A stretch of 53,355 nt of DNA from Citreicella sp. C3M06 (GTDB lineage Bacteria > Pseudomonadota > Alphaproteobacteria > Rhodobacterales > Rhodobacteraceae). The stretch covers positions 1 through 53,355 of the forward strand of contig NZ_JAHKQA010000020.1 in NCBI RefSeq assembly GCF_018860705.1, in the 5' to 3' direction. Below the pieces are notes generated by a model. That model had not been told where the DNA came from, did not search any database, and saw only the letters and a list, made by a program, of their open reading frames with translations. Below, piece after piece: positions 27,083 through 35,478 of this stretch (position 1 is its first letter; every line of letters begins with the position of its first letter). Both the position numbers and the translations under genes were made by a program.

Positions 27083-28078
27083 TTACGGCAATGTCGGGAA
27101 ATCGCCCCGGCGATGGGCGGCGACCATGTCGCGCAGTTCGGGCGGGGATATGACCTCGACCTGATCGCCCCATTGATACAGGTGCCACGCCATCTCGACA
27201 TGGCCAGAGGCGGCAAAGCGCACGGTCAGCGCGCCGCTGTCGTCTTCGCTCATGGTCTGATCGGGGTGGAAGATGAATTGCCGGGCCACCGGCGCGGCGG
27301 CAGCGGTGAACCGCCACTCGACCGGGCCGTATTCGGATTCGGAATGGTACGAGCCGAACGCCTGCGCCGAAAACCGCGCCAGATCAAAATCGGGGTCGCG
27401 AGAAAAGCCTTGCCCGGTGATCTTTGCCGAGGCGATGCGATCCAGCCGAAACCGCCGCATCTTGCCGTCCCCCGCCACGGGCCGCGCCACCAGATAGCGC
27501 CGGATGCCCAGCAGCAGGCCATGCGGTTCCAGCAGACGCTCGCTTGGGGTGCCATCTGCCGCAAGATAGCTGATCTCCAATGTGAACGGCGCGCGCAGCG
27601 CCTCGGTCAGCACGCCCAGCGTCTCGAGGCCGGGGTTGACGCGGGGGCCGGGGCGCGAGGCAAAGCCCTGCGCCTCGAGCAGTGCCTCGGCGTCGGCCTC
27701 GGTACGGCGGGCATGGCTGGGGGGCATGGCCGCCAGCAGCCGGTCGCGCAGGACCCGCAGGCGGCGGGCTTCGTCGGGGGCTCCGTCGCGCTCGGCGCGC
27801 TTGACCGCCATGTTGAGCGCGACCAGTTCGCTGTCGCCCATGCTTTGCGCCTGCAACCAGCGCGGATCGTGGCGGGGCATCTGCCAGCGGCGGCGGCGGG
27901 TCTCGTCTTCGGTGATCTCGACCTGCGGGAAGAGCGCCTCGAACGAGCGCATCATGCGCTGCGCGGTGCGGTGATCGCAGCCAAATTCCTCGGTCAGATC
28001 CTGAAGCGCGATGCCGTTGAAACGCGACATCGCCAGTTCGGCAACGCGCAGCAAGTCTGCTGCCTTGGCATAAGACAT
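27083..28078 (-). CDS. WYL-domain transcriptional regulator
   Basis: A 331-residue regulator. The N-terminal helix-turn-helix comprises residues 1-70 (DLLRVAELAMSRFNGIALQ, then GCDHRTAQRMMRSFEAL). A central WYL domain begins near residue 165 (APFTLEISYLAADG) and includes EPHGLLLGIRRYLVARPV, with the usual WYL triad altered. A WCX-type C-terminal domain ends near YQWGDQVEVISPPELRDMV. WYL proteins sense nucleotides or nucleic acid and often regulate DNA repair or defence genes, but no defence genes are nearby. A perfect 15-bp palindrome lies about 120 bases upstream and may be its operator. Confidence 0.88.
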   Translation of the reverse strand: MSYAKAADLLRVAELAMSRFNGIALQDLTEEFGCDHRTAQRMMRSFEALFPQVEITEDETRRRRWQMPRHDPRWLQAQSMGDSELVALNMAVKRAERDGAPDEARRLRVLRDRLLAAMPPSHARRTEADAEALLEAQGFASRPGPRVNPGLETLGVLTEALRAPFTLEISYLAADGTPSERLLEPHGLLLGIRRYLVARPVAGDGKMRRFRLDRIASAKITGQGFSRDPDFDLARFSAQAFGSYHSESEYGPVEWRFTAAAAPVARQFIFHPDQTMSEDDSGALTVRFAASGHVEMAWHLYQWGDQVEVISPPELRDMVAAHRRGDFPTLP

Positions 28079-28197
28079 TTGGGAAATCCCTTGAGATAAT
28101 AATTGCTTGGGGTGCCATCACAGGGTGACATCCTGCGCCACGCTTCTCTGTCTTGGGCGATCTGTCAACAGAGCGTCGACCGGGAAACGGTCAATCT

Positions 28198-28212
28198 GAC
28201 ACAAATTGTGTC
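28198..28212. promoter_or_regulatory. Perfect 15-bp palindrome upstream of the WYL gene
   Basis: GACACAAATTGTGTC reads the same on both strands around a central base. Just to its left is the small hairpin GACCG/CGGTC (28178-28192). In a GC-rich region this AT-rich dyad stands out as a protein binding site, plausibly for the WYL regulator itself. Confidence 0.5.
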
Positions 28213-28402
28213 TAGCGGCGCAGGAAGCGGGCTTTTGCGCCGCAGGTTTGCCGACCAGCCAGAGGCCTGACATGTCACGCCGCTTGTTGCCGCTGCGCAT
28301 TGGAATGGCTGTTTTGCATCAGGCTGGGGAGGAGATCCGGGGCAGCCCGGCCCGGTCGTTGCCGGATCGGCGCGGCTGTCGCGCAAGGCTGCGGCAGCGC
28401 GG

Positions 28403-28465
28403 CGAGCCCCGGATCGCGGGGCTCGGCTGGCGCGCTGACCTGAGCCGGGTTTCACCCTCAGGTCA
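28403..28465 (-). terminator. Two tandem hairpins downstream of the DUF2842 gene
   Basis: CGAGCCCCG/CGGGGCTCG (28403-28425, 9-bp stem) and TGACCTGAG/CTCAGGTCA (28436-28465, 9-bp stem) stand side by side, 15 bases beyond the DUF2842 stop. There is no T-run. They probably end the purA-DUF2842 transcript. The remaining 28213-28402 holds GC-rich sequence with no convincing gene. Confidence 0.5.
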
Positions 28466-28479
28466 GCACGCCGCGCCTC

Positions 28480-28716
28480 TCAGGGGCGTTCGTCGTCGCG
28501 CGCGGCATCGGGGTCTTCGCGGCCGACCCCCTTGAAGATGACCTTGAAGGGGATCGCCCACAGAAAACCGAGGCCGACATAGACCAGCAGTTCGGCCCAG
28601 ATCGGCGGGCGGTCGAACAGTGCCACGACCCGGATGGCCACCGCGATATACAGCGGCAGCCACACCACCAGCAGCAGGATCGACAGGCGCTTGCGGGTCT
28701 TGTGGCTAAGGGCCAT
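28480..28716 (-). CDS. DUF2842 membrane protein
   Basis: A 78-residue protein with two membrane helices (LSILLLVVWLPLYIAVAIRV, then LLVYVGLGFLWAIPFKVIF) and a charged tail (GREDPDAARDDERP). The pattern MALSHKTRKRL, FDRPP and LWAIPFK is that of DUF2842, a small alphaproteobacterial membrane family of unknown function. It starts 13 bases after the purA stop, as it does in relatives, and is presumably in the same transcript. No catalytic residue is apparent. Confidence 0.82.
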   Translation of the reverse strand: MALSHKTRKRLSILLLVVWLPLYIAVAIRVVALFDRPPIWAELLVYVGLGFLWAIPFKVIFKGVGREDPDAARDDERP

Positions 28717-28729
28717 CAGAACGGTGCCA

Positions 28730-30025
28730 TCAGTCTTCGAACGGGTCGGTGACGAGGATGGTGTCGTCCCGCTCGGGCGAGGTGGACAGCAGCGCCACCG
28801 GGCAGCCGATCAGCTCTTCGATGCGGCGCACGTATTTCACCGCAGCGCCCGGCAGATCGTTCCACGAACGCGCCCCTTCGGTGGATTCCGACCAGCCTTC
28901 CATCTCTTCGTAGATCGGCACGCAGCGGGACTGCTGTTCGGTGGCGATGGGCAGGTGATCGAGCACGGTGCCATCCATCTCGTAGCCGGTGCAGATGCGG
29001 ATGGTCTCGAACCCGTCGAGCACGTCGAGCTTGGTCAGCGAGATGCCGTTGACGCCGCTGGTCGCGCAGGTCTGGCGCACCAGCACCGCGTCGAACCAGC
29101 CACAGCGGCGCTTGCGCCCGGTGACGGTGCCGAATTCGCGTCCGCGGGTGCCAAGGCGGTTGCCGTCCTCGTCATCCAGCTCGGTCGGGAAGGGGCCTTC
29201 GCCGACGCGGGTGGTGTAGGCCTTGACGATGCCAAGCACGAAATCGATGGCGGTCGGCCCGATACCGGTGCCGGTGGCAGCTTGCCCCGCGATCACGTTC
29301 GACGAGGTGACAAACGGGTAGGTGCCAAAATCGATGTCCAGCAGCGCGCCCTGCGCACCTTCGAACAGGATGCGCTTGCCGGCGCGGCGCTTTTCATTGA
29401 GCACCTTCCAGACCGGGCCGGCGTATTGCAGCACCTCGGGGGCGATGGCGAGCAGCGACTCGATCAGTGCCTCGCGGTCGACCGGCTCCATGCCAAGGCC
29501 GCGGCGCAGGGCGTCGTGATGGGTCAGCGCCCGGTCGACGCGCGATTCCAGCGTGGCGCGGTCGGCAAGATCGGCAACCCGCACCGAGCGGCGCCCGACC
29601 TTGTCCTCATAGGCCGGGCCGATGCCACGACCGGTGGTGCCGATCTTCGATCCCTTGGCGGCGGCCTCTTCGCGGGCGCGGTCAAGCTCGCCGTGGATCG
29701 GCAGGATCAGCGGGGTGTTTTCCGCGACCATCAGCGTCTCGGGGGTGATCTCTACGCCCTGTTCGCGGATCGACGCGATTTCCTTGATCAGGTGCCAAGG
29801 GTCCAGCACCACGCCATTGCCGATCACCGACATCTTGCCACCGCGCACCACGCCCGAAGGCAGCGCGTTCAGCTTGAAGACCTTGCCGTCGATGACAAGC
29901 GTATGGCCCGCGTTGTGGCCCCCCTGAAAGCGGGCGATTACATCGGCCCGGCTCGACAGCCAGTCCACGATCTTGCCTTTGCCTTCGTCGCCCCATTGGG
30001 CGCCCACGACAACCACGTTCGCCAT
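28730..30025 (-). CDS. purA: Adenylosuccinate synthetase
   Basis: GTP-dependent joining of aspartate to IMP, the first step from IMP to AMP. The protein is 431 residues, standard length. The N-terminal P-loop [14 protein letters not shown] carries the catalytic aspartate. GGHNAGHT has the catalytic histidine, and [14 protein letters not shown] and GEGPFPTEL are further signatures. The GTP-binding stretch [11 protein letters not shown] and [10 protein letters not shown] complete the family pattern. Start at the ATG at 30025, with AAAGGACAAG upstream. Two hairpins separate it from the AEC carrier gene. Confidence 0.98.
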   Translation of the reverse strand: MANVVVVGAQWGDEGKGKIVDWLSSRADVIARFQGGHNAGHTLVIDGKVFKLNALPSGVVRGGKMSVIGNGVVLDPWHLIKEIASIREQGVEITPETLMVAENTPLILPIHGELDRAREEAAAKGSKIGTTGRGIGPAYEDKVGRRSVRVADLADRATLESRVDRALTHHDALRRGLGMEPVDREALIESLLAIAPEVLQYAGPVWKVLNEKRRAGKRILFEGAQGALLDIDFGTYPFVTSSNVIAGQAATGTGIGPTAIDFVLGIVKAYTTRVGEGPFPTELDDEDGNRLGTRGREFGTVTGRKRRCGWFDAVLVRQTCATSGVNGISLTKLDVLDGFETIRICTGYEMDGTVLDHLPIATEQQSRCVPIYEEMEGWSESTEGARSWNDLPGAAVKYVRRIEELIGCPVALLSTSPERDDTILVTDPFED

Positions 30026-30054
30026 AACATCTTGTCCTTTCGGCGTGTCAAACG

Positions 30055-30095
30055 CGCTTCGTATAGCGAAGCGAGGGCGCGGGGGAAAGCCCGCG
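30055..30095 (-). terminator. Tandem hairpins between the AEC carrier gene and purA
   Basis: CGCTTCG/CGAAGCG (30055-30073, loop TATAG) and CGCGGG/CCCGCG (30078-30095) lie between the AEC stop and the purA start. They may end the upstream transcript or structure the purA leader. On the plus strand the second is followed by ATTTT. Confidence 0.4.
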
Positions 30096-30106
30096 ATTTT
30101 GGCGGA

Positions 30107-31042
30107 TCAGGGCAGCAGCTGAAGCCAGACCCAACTGGTAAGGATGCACAGCCCCGTCGCCATCAGCACCGAGGTCGCCGCAACCCGCTTGGCCCGCCCG
30201 TAGAGGTTGGCAAAGACATAGGCATTGACCCCCGGCGCGGCCGCGGCGGTGATGGTTGCCGAGCGCAGGCTGTCGCTCGACAGATCGAACGCGTGGCCAA
30301 GGCCGAAGGCAATGGCCGGATGCACGCCGAGCGACAGCGCGCAGACGAACAGCACCGTCAGCATGTCGCCTTCGGGACGGTAGCGGAACAGCACGCCGCC
30401 CAGCGCGAACAGCGCCGAGGGCAGCGCGGTGCGGATCACCATGTCCAACGCCTCGACCGCCGGGCCGGGCAACGAGATGTCGCCAAGGTTGAACACCACG
30501 CCGATGGCAATGCCGATCACCAGCGCATTGCGGAACATGGCGCGGGCGATGGTCAGCGGCAGGCGGTGCAGCGCGGTACCGCTGGATTTGGCGCGGGCGA
30601 TCTCCATCGCGGTGATTCCCAGCGCGTAGAGCATCGGCGAGTGCAGCGCGATGATGGCATAATTGCCCGACAGCGCCTCGGGGCCATAGGCGCGCTCGGT
30701 GATCGGCAGGCCCAGCAGCAGCGAGTTCGAGAACAGGCAGCAAAAGCCGATGACCACCGCGTCTTCCCAGTCGCGCCCGAAGAACAACCGCGCGCCCGCA
30801 ACCCCGAGGGCAAAGCAGGTCAGCGCGCCGCTGTAGAACGAAATCAGCAGCAACGGTTCGAAATGCGCGCCAAGGTCAAGCTTCCAGATGGCGGTGAACA
30901 GCAGGCAGGGGATGGCGATGGTCTGGGAAAACCCCATCAGCCCGTCGACGGCGCTGTCGGTCAGCAATCCGCGCCAACTGGCCAGATAGCCCGCGCCAAT
31001 CACCAGAAAGACCGGGAGGATGATGTCAAAGAGGGCTTGCAT
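30107..31042 (-). CDS. AEC-family (auxin efflux carrier-like) transporter
   Basis: A 311-residue inner-membrane protein with about ten hydrophobic helices in two similar halves. It starts FDIILPVFLVIGAGYLASWRG, as in PIN/AEC carriers, and contains SNSLLLGLPITERAYG, the conserved polar break in the first half. SALFALGGVLFRY and AAAAPGVNAYVFANLYGR are the second-half counterparts. Bacterial relatives move malonate or other small carboxylates, but the substrate here cannot be told. The upstream region towards the metallo-hydrolase gene contains a nested hairpin. Confidence 0.87.
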   Translation of the reverse strand: MQALFDIILPVFLVIGAGYLASWRGLLTDSAVDGLMGFSQTIAIPCLLFTAIWKLDLGAHFEPLLLISFYSGALTCFALGVAGARLFFGRDWEDAVVIGFCCLFSNSLLLGLPITERAYGPEALSGNYAIIALHSPMLYALGITAMEIARAKSSGTALHRLPLTIARAMFRNALVIGIAIGVVFNLGDISLPGPAVEALDMVIRTALPSALFALGGVLFRYRPEGDMLTVLFVCALSLGVHPAIAFGLGHAFDLSSDSLRSATITAAAAPGVNAYVFANLYGRAKRVAATSVLMATGLCILTSWVWLQLLP

Positions 31043-31064
31043 GGGTCTCGTCCTGCGGAATGGA

Positions 31065-31099
31065 CCCGCCCGGCGTAAAACGCCGCTGCCTCCGGCGGG
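31065..31099 (-). terminator. Nested hairpin between the metallo-hydrolase and AEC genes
   Basis: An inner stem CGGCGT/ACGCCG (31071-31085, loop AAA) lies inside an outer pair CCCGCC (31065-31070) and GGCGGG (31094-31099). It is followed by the AEC start at 31042. It may stop transcription from the tatD-hydrolase pair. Confidence 0.35.
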
Positions 31100-31163
31100 A
31101 AGAGTGGATGGGATAGGGTCTTGAGGGGTGGTGTGGGCGCCGCTGTTGGCCTGCGCCGGCCAC

Positions 31164-31961
31164 TCAGATCGTGTGGTTCAGGACCATGCCGTCATAAGCC
31201 GGGCGGATATGGTCGGGGGTTTCGCGCGCCACCTCGTCGTGATCGAGGTCGATGTGCATATTGGTCAGCACCGCCTCGCGCGGGGCGACGCGGGCGATCC
31301 ATTCCAGCGACAGCGCCAGATGGGCGTGGCTCGGATGCGGCTTGCGGCGCAGCGCGTCGAGGATCCAGCAATCGAGGTTTTCCAGCAGCGGCCAGACCTC
31401 ATCGGGAATGCGGTAGACATCGGGCAGATAGGCCACGCCGCCAATGCGAAAGCCTAGCGCATCGATGCTTCCATGATTGACCCGGAACGGCTGCAGCGTC
31501 AGCGGGCCGCCCTTGCCGTCGATGGTGAACGGCCCGTCGATGCTGTTCAGCTCGAGGATCGGCGGGTAGGGGCTGCCCGAGGGCTGCACGAAGGCATAGC
31601 CAAAGCGCGAGATCAGCGCATCCGTGGTGTCGCCATCGGCCCAGACCGGCAGGCGGGTGCCGGTGTTGAACACGATCTGGCGCAGATCATCCAGCCCGTG
31701 GGTGTGATCGGCATGGGCATGGGTAAAGGCCACGGCGTCAAGCTCGCCAATCCCGGCGCCCAGCAGCTGGCTGCGAAGATCGGGCGAAGTGTCGATCAGA
31801 ACGCGGGTGATGCCATCCGGCCCCAGCCGTTCGATCAGGATCGAACAGCGGCGGCGGGCGTTTTTCGGGTTGGTGGGGTCGCAATCGCCCCAATGCCCGC
31901 CAAGGCGCGGCACGCCGCCCGACGAGCCGCAGCCAAGGATGGTGATGCGCAGATTGCTCAT
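31164..31961 (-). CDS. Metallo-beta-lactamase-fold hydrolase (PhnP-like)
   Basis: A 265-residue hydrolase of the PhnP-like metallo-beta-lactamase group. The N-terminus ITILGCGSSGGVPRLGG and the metal site THAHADHTHGLDD are diagnostic. Further ligands are in VNHGS, AYLPDVYRIP and the late HIDLDH. PhnP cleaves cyclic ribose phosphate, but orphan copies like this one probably act on other cyclic phosphodiesters. The ATG at 31961 shares four bases with the tatD stop (ATGA), which decides the start and shows coupling. The TatD-hydrolase pair is a common arrangement in alphaproteobacteria. Confidence 0.88.
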   Translation of the reverse strand: MSNLRITILGCGSSGGVPRLGGHWGDCDPTNPKNARRRCSILIERLGPDGITRVLIDTSPDLRSQLLGAGIGELDAVAFTHAHADHTHGLDDLRQIVFNTGTRLPVWADGDTTDALISRFGYAFVQPSGSPYPPILELNSIDGPFTIDGKGGPLTLQPFRVNHGSIDALGFRIGGVAYLPDVYRIPDEVWPLLENLDCWILDALRRKPHPSHAHLALSLEWIARVAPREAVLTNMHIDLDHDEVARETPDHIRPAYDGMVLNHTI

Positions 31962-32755
31962 GGCCGCCATGCCGCCGCCTTGGCGAAGAGCCGTTCGAAA
32001 TTGGCTTCGGTGGCCTTGGCGAATTCCTCGTAGGGCAACCCGAAGGCCTCGGCCCCGATGCGCGCGGTCAGCGCGGTATAGGCGGGCTCGTTGCGTCGGC
32101 CGCGGTGCGGGGGCGGCGCAAGGTAGGGGCTGTCGGTTTCCACAAGGATGCGATCCAGCGGCGCGGCAGCGAAGATGTCGCGCAGATCTTTCGATCTGGG
32201 AAAGGCGGCAATGCCGGACATCGACAGGTAAAAGCCGCAGTCCAGCGCCGCGCGCGCCAGTTCGGCCGAGGACGAGAAGCAGTGCATCACGCAGCCATAC
32301 GGCTTTTGCCGGTACGCTTCGGACAGGATGCGCGCCATGTCATCGTCGGCGGCGCGGGCGTGGATGATCAGCGGCAGGCCGGTTTCCTGCGCCGCCTCGA
32401 TGTGAACGCCCAGCGAGGTCTTCTGGATCTCGGCGCTATCGGCGGTGTAGTGGTAATCCAGTCCGGTCTCGCCAAGGGCGACAAACTTGGGGTGCTGCGA
32501 CAGGGCCACCAGCTGATCGACGGTGACCAGCGGCTCTTCGGCGGCGCTCATCGGGTGGATGCCAGCGGCGTAGAACACCGGTTCATTGGCCTCGGCAATG
32601 GCGCGCACCTTGGGCTCGTTGCCCAGCTTGGTGCAGATCGTCACCATGCGATGTACGCCAGCGTCACGCGCGCGGGCGATCGTCGCGGGGAGATCCTCGT
32701 CGAAATCGGCGAAGTCGAGGTGACAGTGGCTGTCGGTGATACGGGGATGGGTCAT
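31958..32755 (-). CDS. tatD: TatD-family metal-dependent deoxyribonuclease
   Basis: A 265-residue TIM-barrel hydrolase. The metal ligands are visible in order: DSHCHLDF at residues 8-15, GETGLDYH, IIHARAADDD, VMHCFSSS and the final VETDSPYLAPPPHRGRRNEP. TatD/YcfH proteins are 3'-5' exonucleases acting in DNA repair or turnover of damaged DNA. Start at the ATG at 32755 (MTHPRITDSHCHLD). An ATG 17 codons earlier has no family support. The gene overlaps the metallo-hydrolase gene that follows. About 120 bases separate it from the B12 operon. Confidence 0.92.
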   Translation of the reverse strand: MTHPRITDSHCHLDFADFDEDLPATIARARDAGVHRMVTICTKLGNEPKVRAIAEANEPVFYAAGIHPMSAAEEPLVTVDQLVALSQHPKFVALGETGLDYHYTADSAEIQKTSLGVHIEAAQETGLPLIIHARAADDDMARILSEAYRQKPYGCVMHCFSSSAELARAALDCGFYLSMSGIAAFPRSKDLRDIFAAAPLDRILVETDSPYLAPPPHRGRRNEPAYTALTARIGAEAFGLPYEEFAKATEANFERLFAKAAAWRP

Positions 32756-32875
32756 GCGGGCTGTCCTTTGCAGCCTTGGTATCGGGGAAGGCGCGGGCAG
32801 GGTCAAGCGGGGGCGCGGCCTTGGGGCGACAGCTTGCTTGGATGCGCCTGAAATCCGGGCCGATGCGTTCGAGGC

Positions 32876-33631
32876 TTAGGGCAGAACGCCCAGCGGATGC
32901 AGCAGCGGGCCATGCGGTGTGTGCAGGATCTCGGCCTTCAGGTGAAAGCTGCGGGCAAGGTTTTCCGGGCACAGCACCTCGGTCGGCAGGCCGTCGGCCA
33001 CAAGGCGGCCCTGATCGAGCAGCAGCAACCGGGTGCAATGGCGCGCCGCCAGCGTCAGATCGTGCAGCGACACCAGCACAGCATGGCCATCCGCCGCAAG
33101 ATCCTCAAACACCTGCATGGTGGACAGCTGCGCGGCGGGGTCGAGCCCGGCGGTCGGCTCGTCGGCGATCAGCAGCGGGGCTTCTTGCGCCAGCGCGCGG
33201 GCAATCAGCGCGCGGGCCTGCTCACCGCCCGACAGCTCGGTGGCGCGGCGCTGGCGAAAGTTGCCCAGCCCCATGCGGGACAAGGCGGCGCTGACGGCGC
33301 GGGCCGAGGCGCTTCCGGCGCGGCTGTCATGGGGCAGGCGGCCAAGGGTCACGAGGGTTTCGACATCAAGCCCCCATGCGATTTCCCGCGCCTGCGGCAG
33401 CCATGCGGCGGCGCGGGCACGGGTCCGTGCGGGCATATCGGCAAGGTTCGATCGGCCATGATGCGCGATCAGCCCCAGCGCGGCGCGCATCAGCGTGGTC
33501 TTGCCCGCACCGTTGGGGCCGATCAGGCCGACGCATTCGCCGGGGGATATGGTCAGGGACACATCATCGACCACCGGGCGCTGGCCGCGCCGGACGGTGA
33601 GGTTTGCGAGGTCGAGCAGGGGGCCGCTCAT
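32876..33631 (-). CDS. btuD: Vitamin B12 ABC transporter ATPase (BtuD-like)
   Basis: A 251-residue ATPase of the iron-siderophore/B12 group. Walker A is GPNGAGKTTL near residue 36, the Q-loop WLPQAREIAWG, the signature ELSGGEQARALIARAL, Walker B LLIADEPTAGLDP, and the switch histidine is in VLVSLHDLTLAARH. The start is set at the ATG at 33631, with GGAG upstream. An ATG seven codons earlier (33652) also has a plausible site. It is the last gene of the riboswitch-controlled operon, 48 bases after the permease gene. Substrate assignment rests on the operon rather than on this sequence. Confidence 0.88.
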   Translation of the reverse strand: MSGPLLDLANLTVRRGQRPVVDDVSLTISPGECVGLIGPNGAGKTTLMRAALGLIAHHGRSNLADMPARTRARAAAWLPQAREIAWGLDVETLVTLGRLPHDSRAGSASARAVSAALSRMGLGNFRQRRATELSGGEQARALIARALAQEAPLLIADEPTAGLDPAAQLSTMQVFEDLAADGHAVLVSLHDLTLAARHCTRLLLLDQGRLVADGLPTEVLCPENLARSFHLKAEILHTPHGPLLHPLGVLP

Positions 33632-33679
33632 GCGCCGCTCCGGGTGTGTCATGTCGAACGCCCCTTCGGGTAAGTCATC

Positions 33680-34654
33680 TCAGACGCCCCTCCGGGTGCG
33701 ATAGATCAGATGCAGGAACAGCGGCGCGCCAAGGATCGCCATCACCACGCCCAGCTTCAGATCGCGGTCTGGCAACACCAGCCGCACCGCAAGATCGGCG
33801 GCCAGCACCATCGCCGCGCCGCCCAGCCCCGAGGCCCAGAGCAGCCGCGCGGGCCGTGCCTTGCACAGCGGGCGCAGCAGATGCGGCACCACCAGACCGA
33901 CAAAGCCGACCGCCCCGGCCACCGCCGTTGCCGCGCCCACCGCCGCCGCCGTGCCCAGCAGCAGCGTCAGCCGCAGCCGCCCCAGCGAGACGCCAAGCGC
34001 CTGCGCCGCATCCTCGCCGAGGGTCAGCGCATCAAGGCCGCGCCCGGTGGTCAGCAGCAACGCGGCGCCAAGCGCGATCAGCGGCGCCGCCAGCGCCAGA
34101 TGTTCCAGCGAACGATCAGCGACCGAGCCCATCATCCAGAACACGATCTCGAAGGTGGCGTAGGGGTTGGACGACAGGTTCAGCGCCAGCGACACCAATG
34201 CGCCCGCCAGCGCCGATACCGCGATGCCCGCAAGGATCAGCGTCAGCGAGCCGCCGCGCGGCCCGGCCAGCAGCAGGATCAGCCCCACCGCGCCGCCCGC
34301 GAACACCAGCGCCATCAGCGGCAGCGCCAGCGAGAACGCCGCCGCCAGCCCGGTCTGAAGCGCGATCACCGCCCCCAGCGCCGCCGACCCCGAAACGCCG
34401 ATCAGCCCCGGTTCGGCCAGCGGGTTGCGCAGATAACCCTGCATCGCCGCGCCCGACAGCCCAAGCGCCGCGCCGACCAGCGCCGCCAGCGCCGCGCGCG
34501 GCAGGCGGATCTGCTGCATCACCATGACATGCAGCGGATCGCCCGCGCCCAGCAGCGCGCGCAGCGGGATCGGCGCATAGCCCAGCGACAACGACGCCGC
34601 CAGCAGCGCCAGCACCAGCGCGCACAGCGCTGCGGCAAGCGGCAGCGGCCTCAT
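33680..34654 (-). CDS. btuC: Vitamin B12 ABC transporter permease (BtuC-like, FecCD family)
   Basis: A 324-residue permease with about ten membrane helices. The FecCD/BtuC hallmarks are LPRAALAALVGAALGLSGAAM near residue 50, NPLAEPGLIGVSGSAALGAV, and GAVGFVGLVVPHLLRPL with the conserved helix before the ATPase contact. LGVSLGRLRLTLLL and GRGLDALTLGEDAA are typical of the coupling region. The ATG overlaps the stop of the binding-protein gene by four bases (ATGA). It works as a dimer with the BtuD-like ATPase to bring B12 through the inner membrane. Confidence 0.9.
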   Translation of the reverse strand: MRPLPLAAALCALVLALLAASLSLGYAPIPLRALLGAGDPLHVMVMQQIRLPRAALAALVGAALGLSGAAMQGYLRNPLAEPGLIGVSGSAALGAVIALQTGLAAAFSLALPLMALVFAGGAVGLILLLAGPRGGSLTLILAGIAVSALAGALVSLALNLSSNPYATFEIVFWMMGSVADRSLEHLALAAPLIALGAALLLTTGRGLDALTLGEDAAQALGVSLGRLRLTLLLGTAAAVGAATAVAGAVGFVGLVVPHLLRPLCKARPARLLWASGLGGAAMVLAADLAVRLVLPDRDLKLGVVMAILGAPLFLHLIYRTRRGV

Positions 34655-35478
34655 TGGGCGGACCGGCGCAGCGCGCGCATTTCGGCCACGGTGTCCAGCG
34701 TCGAGGGCAACCCGCAGATCCAGCCGGCGCTCGGGCCAATCTCGTGCAGCTTGCCGGTGGCTCTCAGCGCCGGGTGTTGCAGCAGCGCCGTGGCCTGCGC
34801 CGGGCTGTCATAAGGCGCGCCCACAAGGATCATGTCGGGCTGCGCCAGCACCAGCCGTTCCAGCGGCAGCGTCTCGCCGGGGGCAAGATCCAGCGCCTCG
34901 GCGATGGTGGTCATGCCAGCGGCGTGCAGGATGTCTCCGGTCAGCCCCTCGCCCGAGGCGGTCTCGTTGAAGGGCAGGTAATAGGCGACCACCGGGCGGG
35001 TTTCGGGCGCATCCGACAGGGTCGCAAGCCGCGCATCGAAATCCGCGACCAGCGCGGCGGCGCGGGCCGGGCGACCCAGCAGCACGCCCATGCGGGTGAT
35101 GTTCTCGCGGATGTCGCTCAGCGAGCGGGTGGGCTGAAAGGTCTCGACCCGATAGCCGAGGCCGATCAGCATTTGCACCGTGGCGCGGGCGGTATAGCTG
35201 CCCGCCAGCACCAGATCGGGCTGCATCAGCGCCACCTGTTCGGCGCTGGCATCGTTGCGCGGCACATCGGCCATCTCTGCGGCCAGCGCGGCGCTGCGCG
35301 GATCATGCGCCAGCGGCGAGACCGAGACCAGCTGCCCCGGCGCGCCGATCAGCCAAGCCAGCTGGTCGGTACACACGTTCAGCGATACGACGCGCGCGGG
35401 CGCTGCCTCGACATCTGCCGCGGCAGCCACCGCGCAAAACAGCGCGGCGGCGAGGGGTATCAGATCAGAACGACGCAC
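34651..35478 (-). CDS. btuF: Periplasmic vitamin B12-binding protein (BtuF-like)
   Basis: A 275-residue binding protein of the BtuF/helical-backbone type. The start is a GTG at 35478, giving VRRSDLIPLAAALFCAVAAA as signal peptide with a cut after AAAADVEA or nearby. It overlaps the end of btuB by 14 bases. The mature protein begins PARVVSLNVCTDQLAWLIG and contains LMQPDLVLAGSY and VVAYYLPFNETASGEG. ERLVLAQPDMILVG forms the second lobe. The frame is open for another 49 codons upstream, but that part only shadows btuB. Position between btuB and btuC supports the B12 role. Confidence 0.87.
   Translation of the reverse strand: MRRSDLIPLAAALFCAVAAAADVEAAPARVVSLNVCTDQLAWLIGAPGQLVSVSPLAHDPRSAALAAEMADVPRNDASAEQVALMQPDLVLAGSYTARATVQMLIGLGYRVETFQPTRSLSDIRENITRMGVLLGRPARAAALVADFDARLATLSDAPETRPVVAYYLPFNETASGEGLTGDILHAAGMTTIAEALDLAPGETLPLERLVLAQPDMILVGAPYDSPAQATALLQHPALRATGKLHEIGPSAGWICGLPSTLDTVAEMRALRRSAQ

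Noticed and set aside
27083-28078. WYL regulator as the marker of a phage-defence island
   Set aside because: The flanking genes are housekeeping (purA, DUF2842, RlmI-like methyltransferase), with no nuclease, helicase or restriction genes nearby.
28213-28402. Possible small gene or tRNA in the gap between the WYL and DUF2842 genes
   Set aside because: Short frames on both strands are arginine-rich and lack ribosome sites. No cloverleaf with a T-arm consensus could be found.
28634-31078. 814-codon open frame on the plus strand
   Set aside because: Antisense to purA and the AEC carrier gene. It is low-complexity His/Gly/Arg-rich sequence without a recognisable family.
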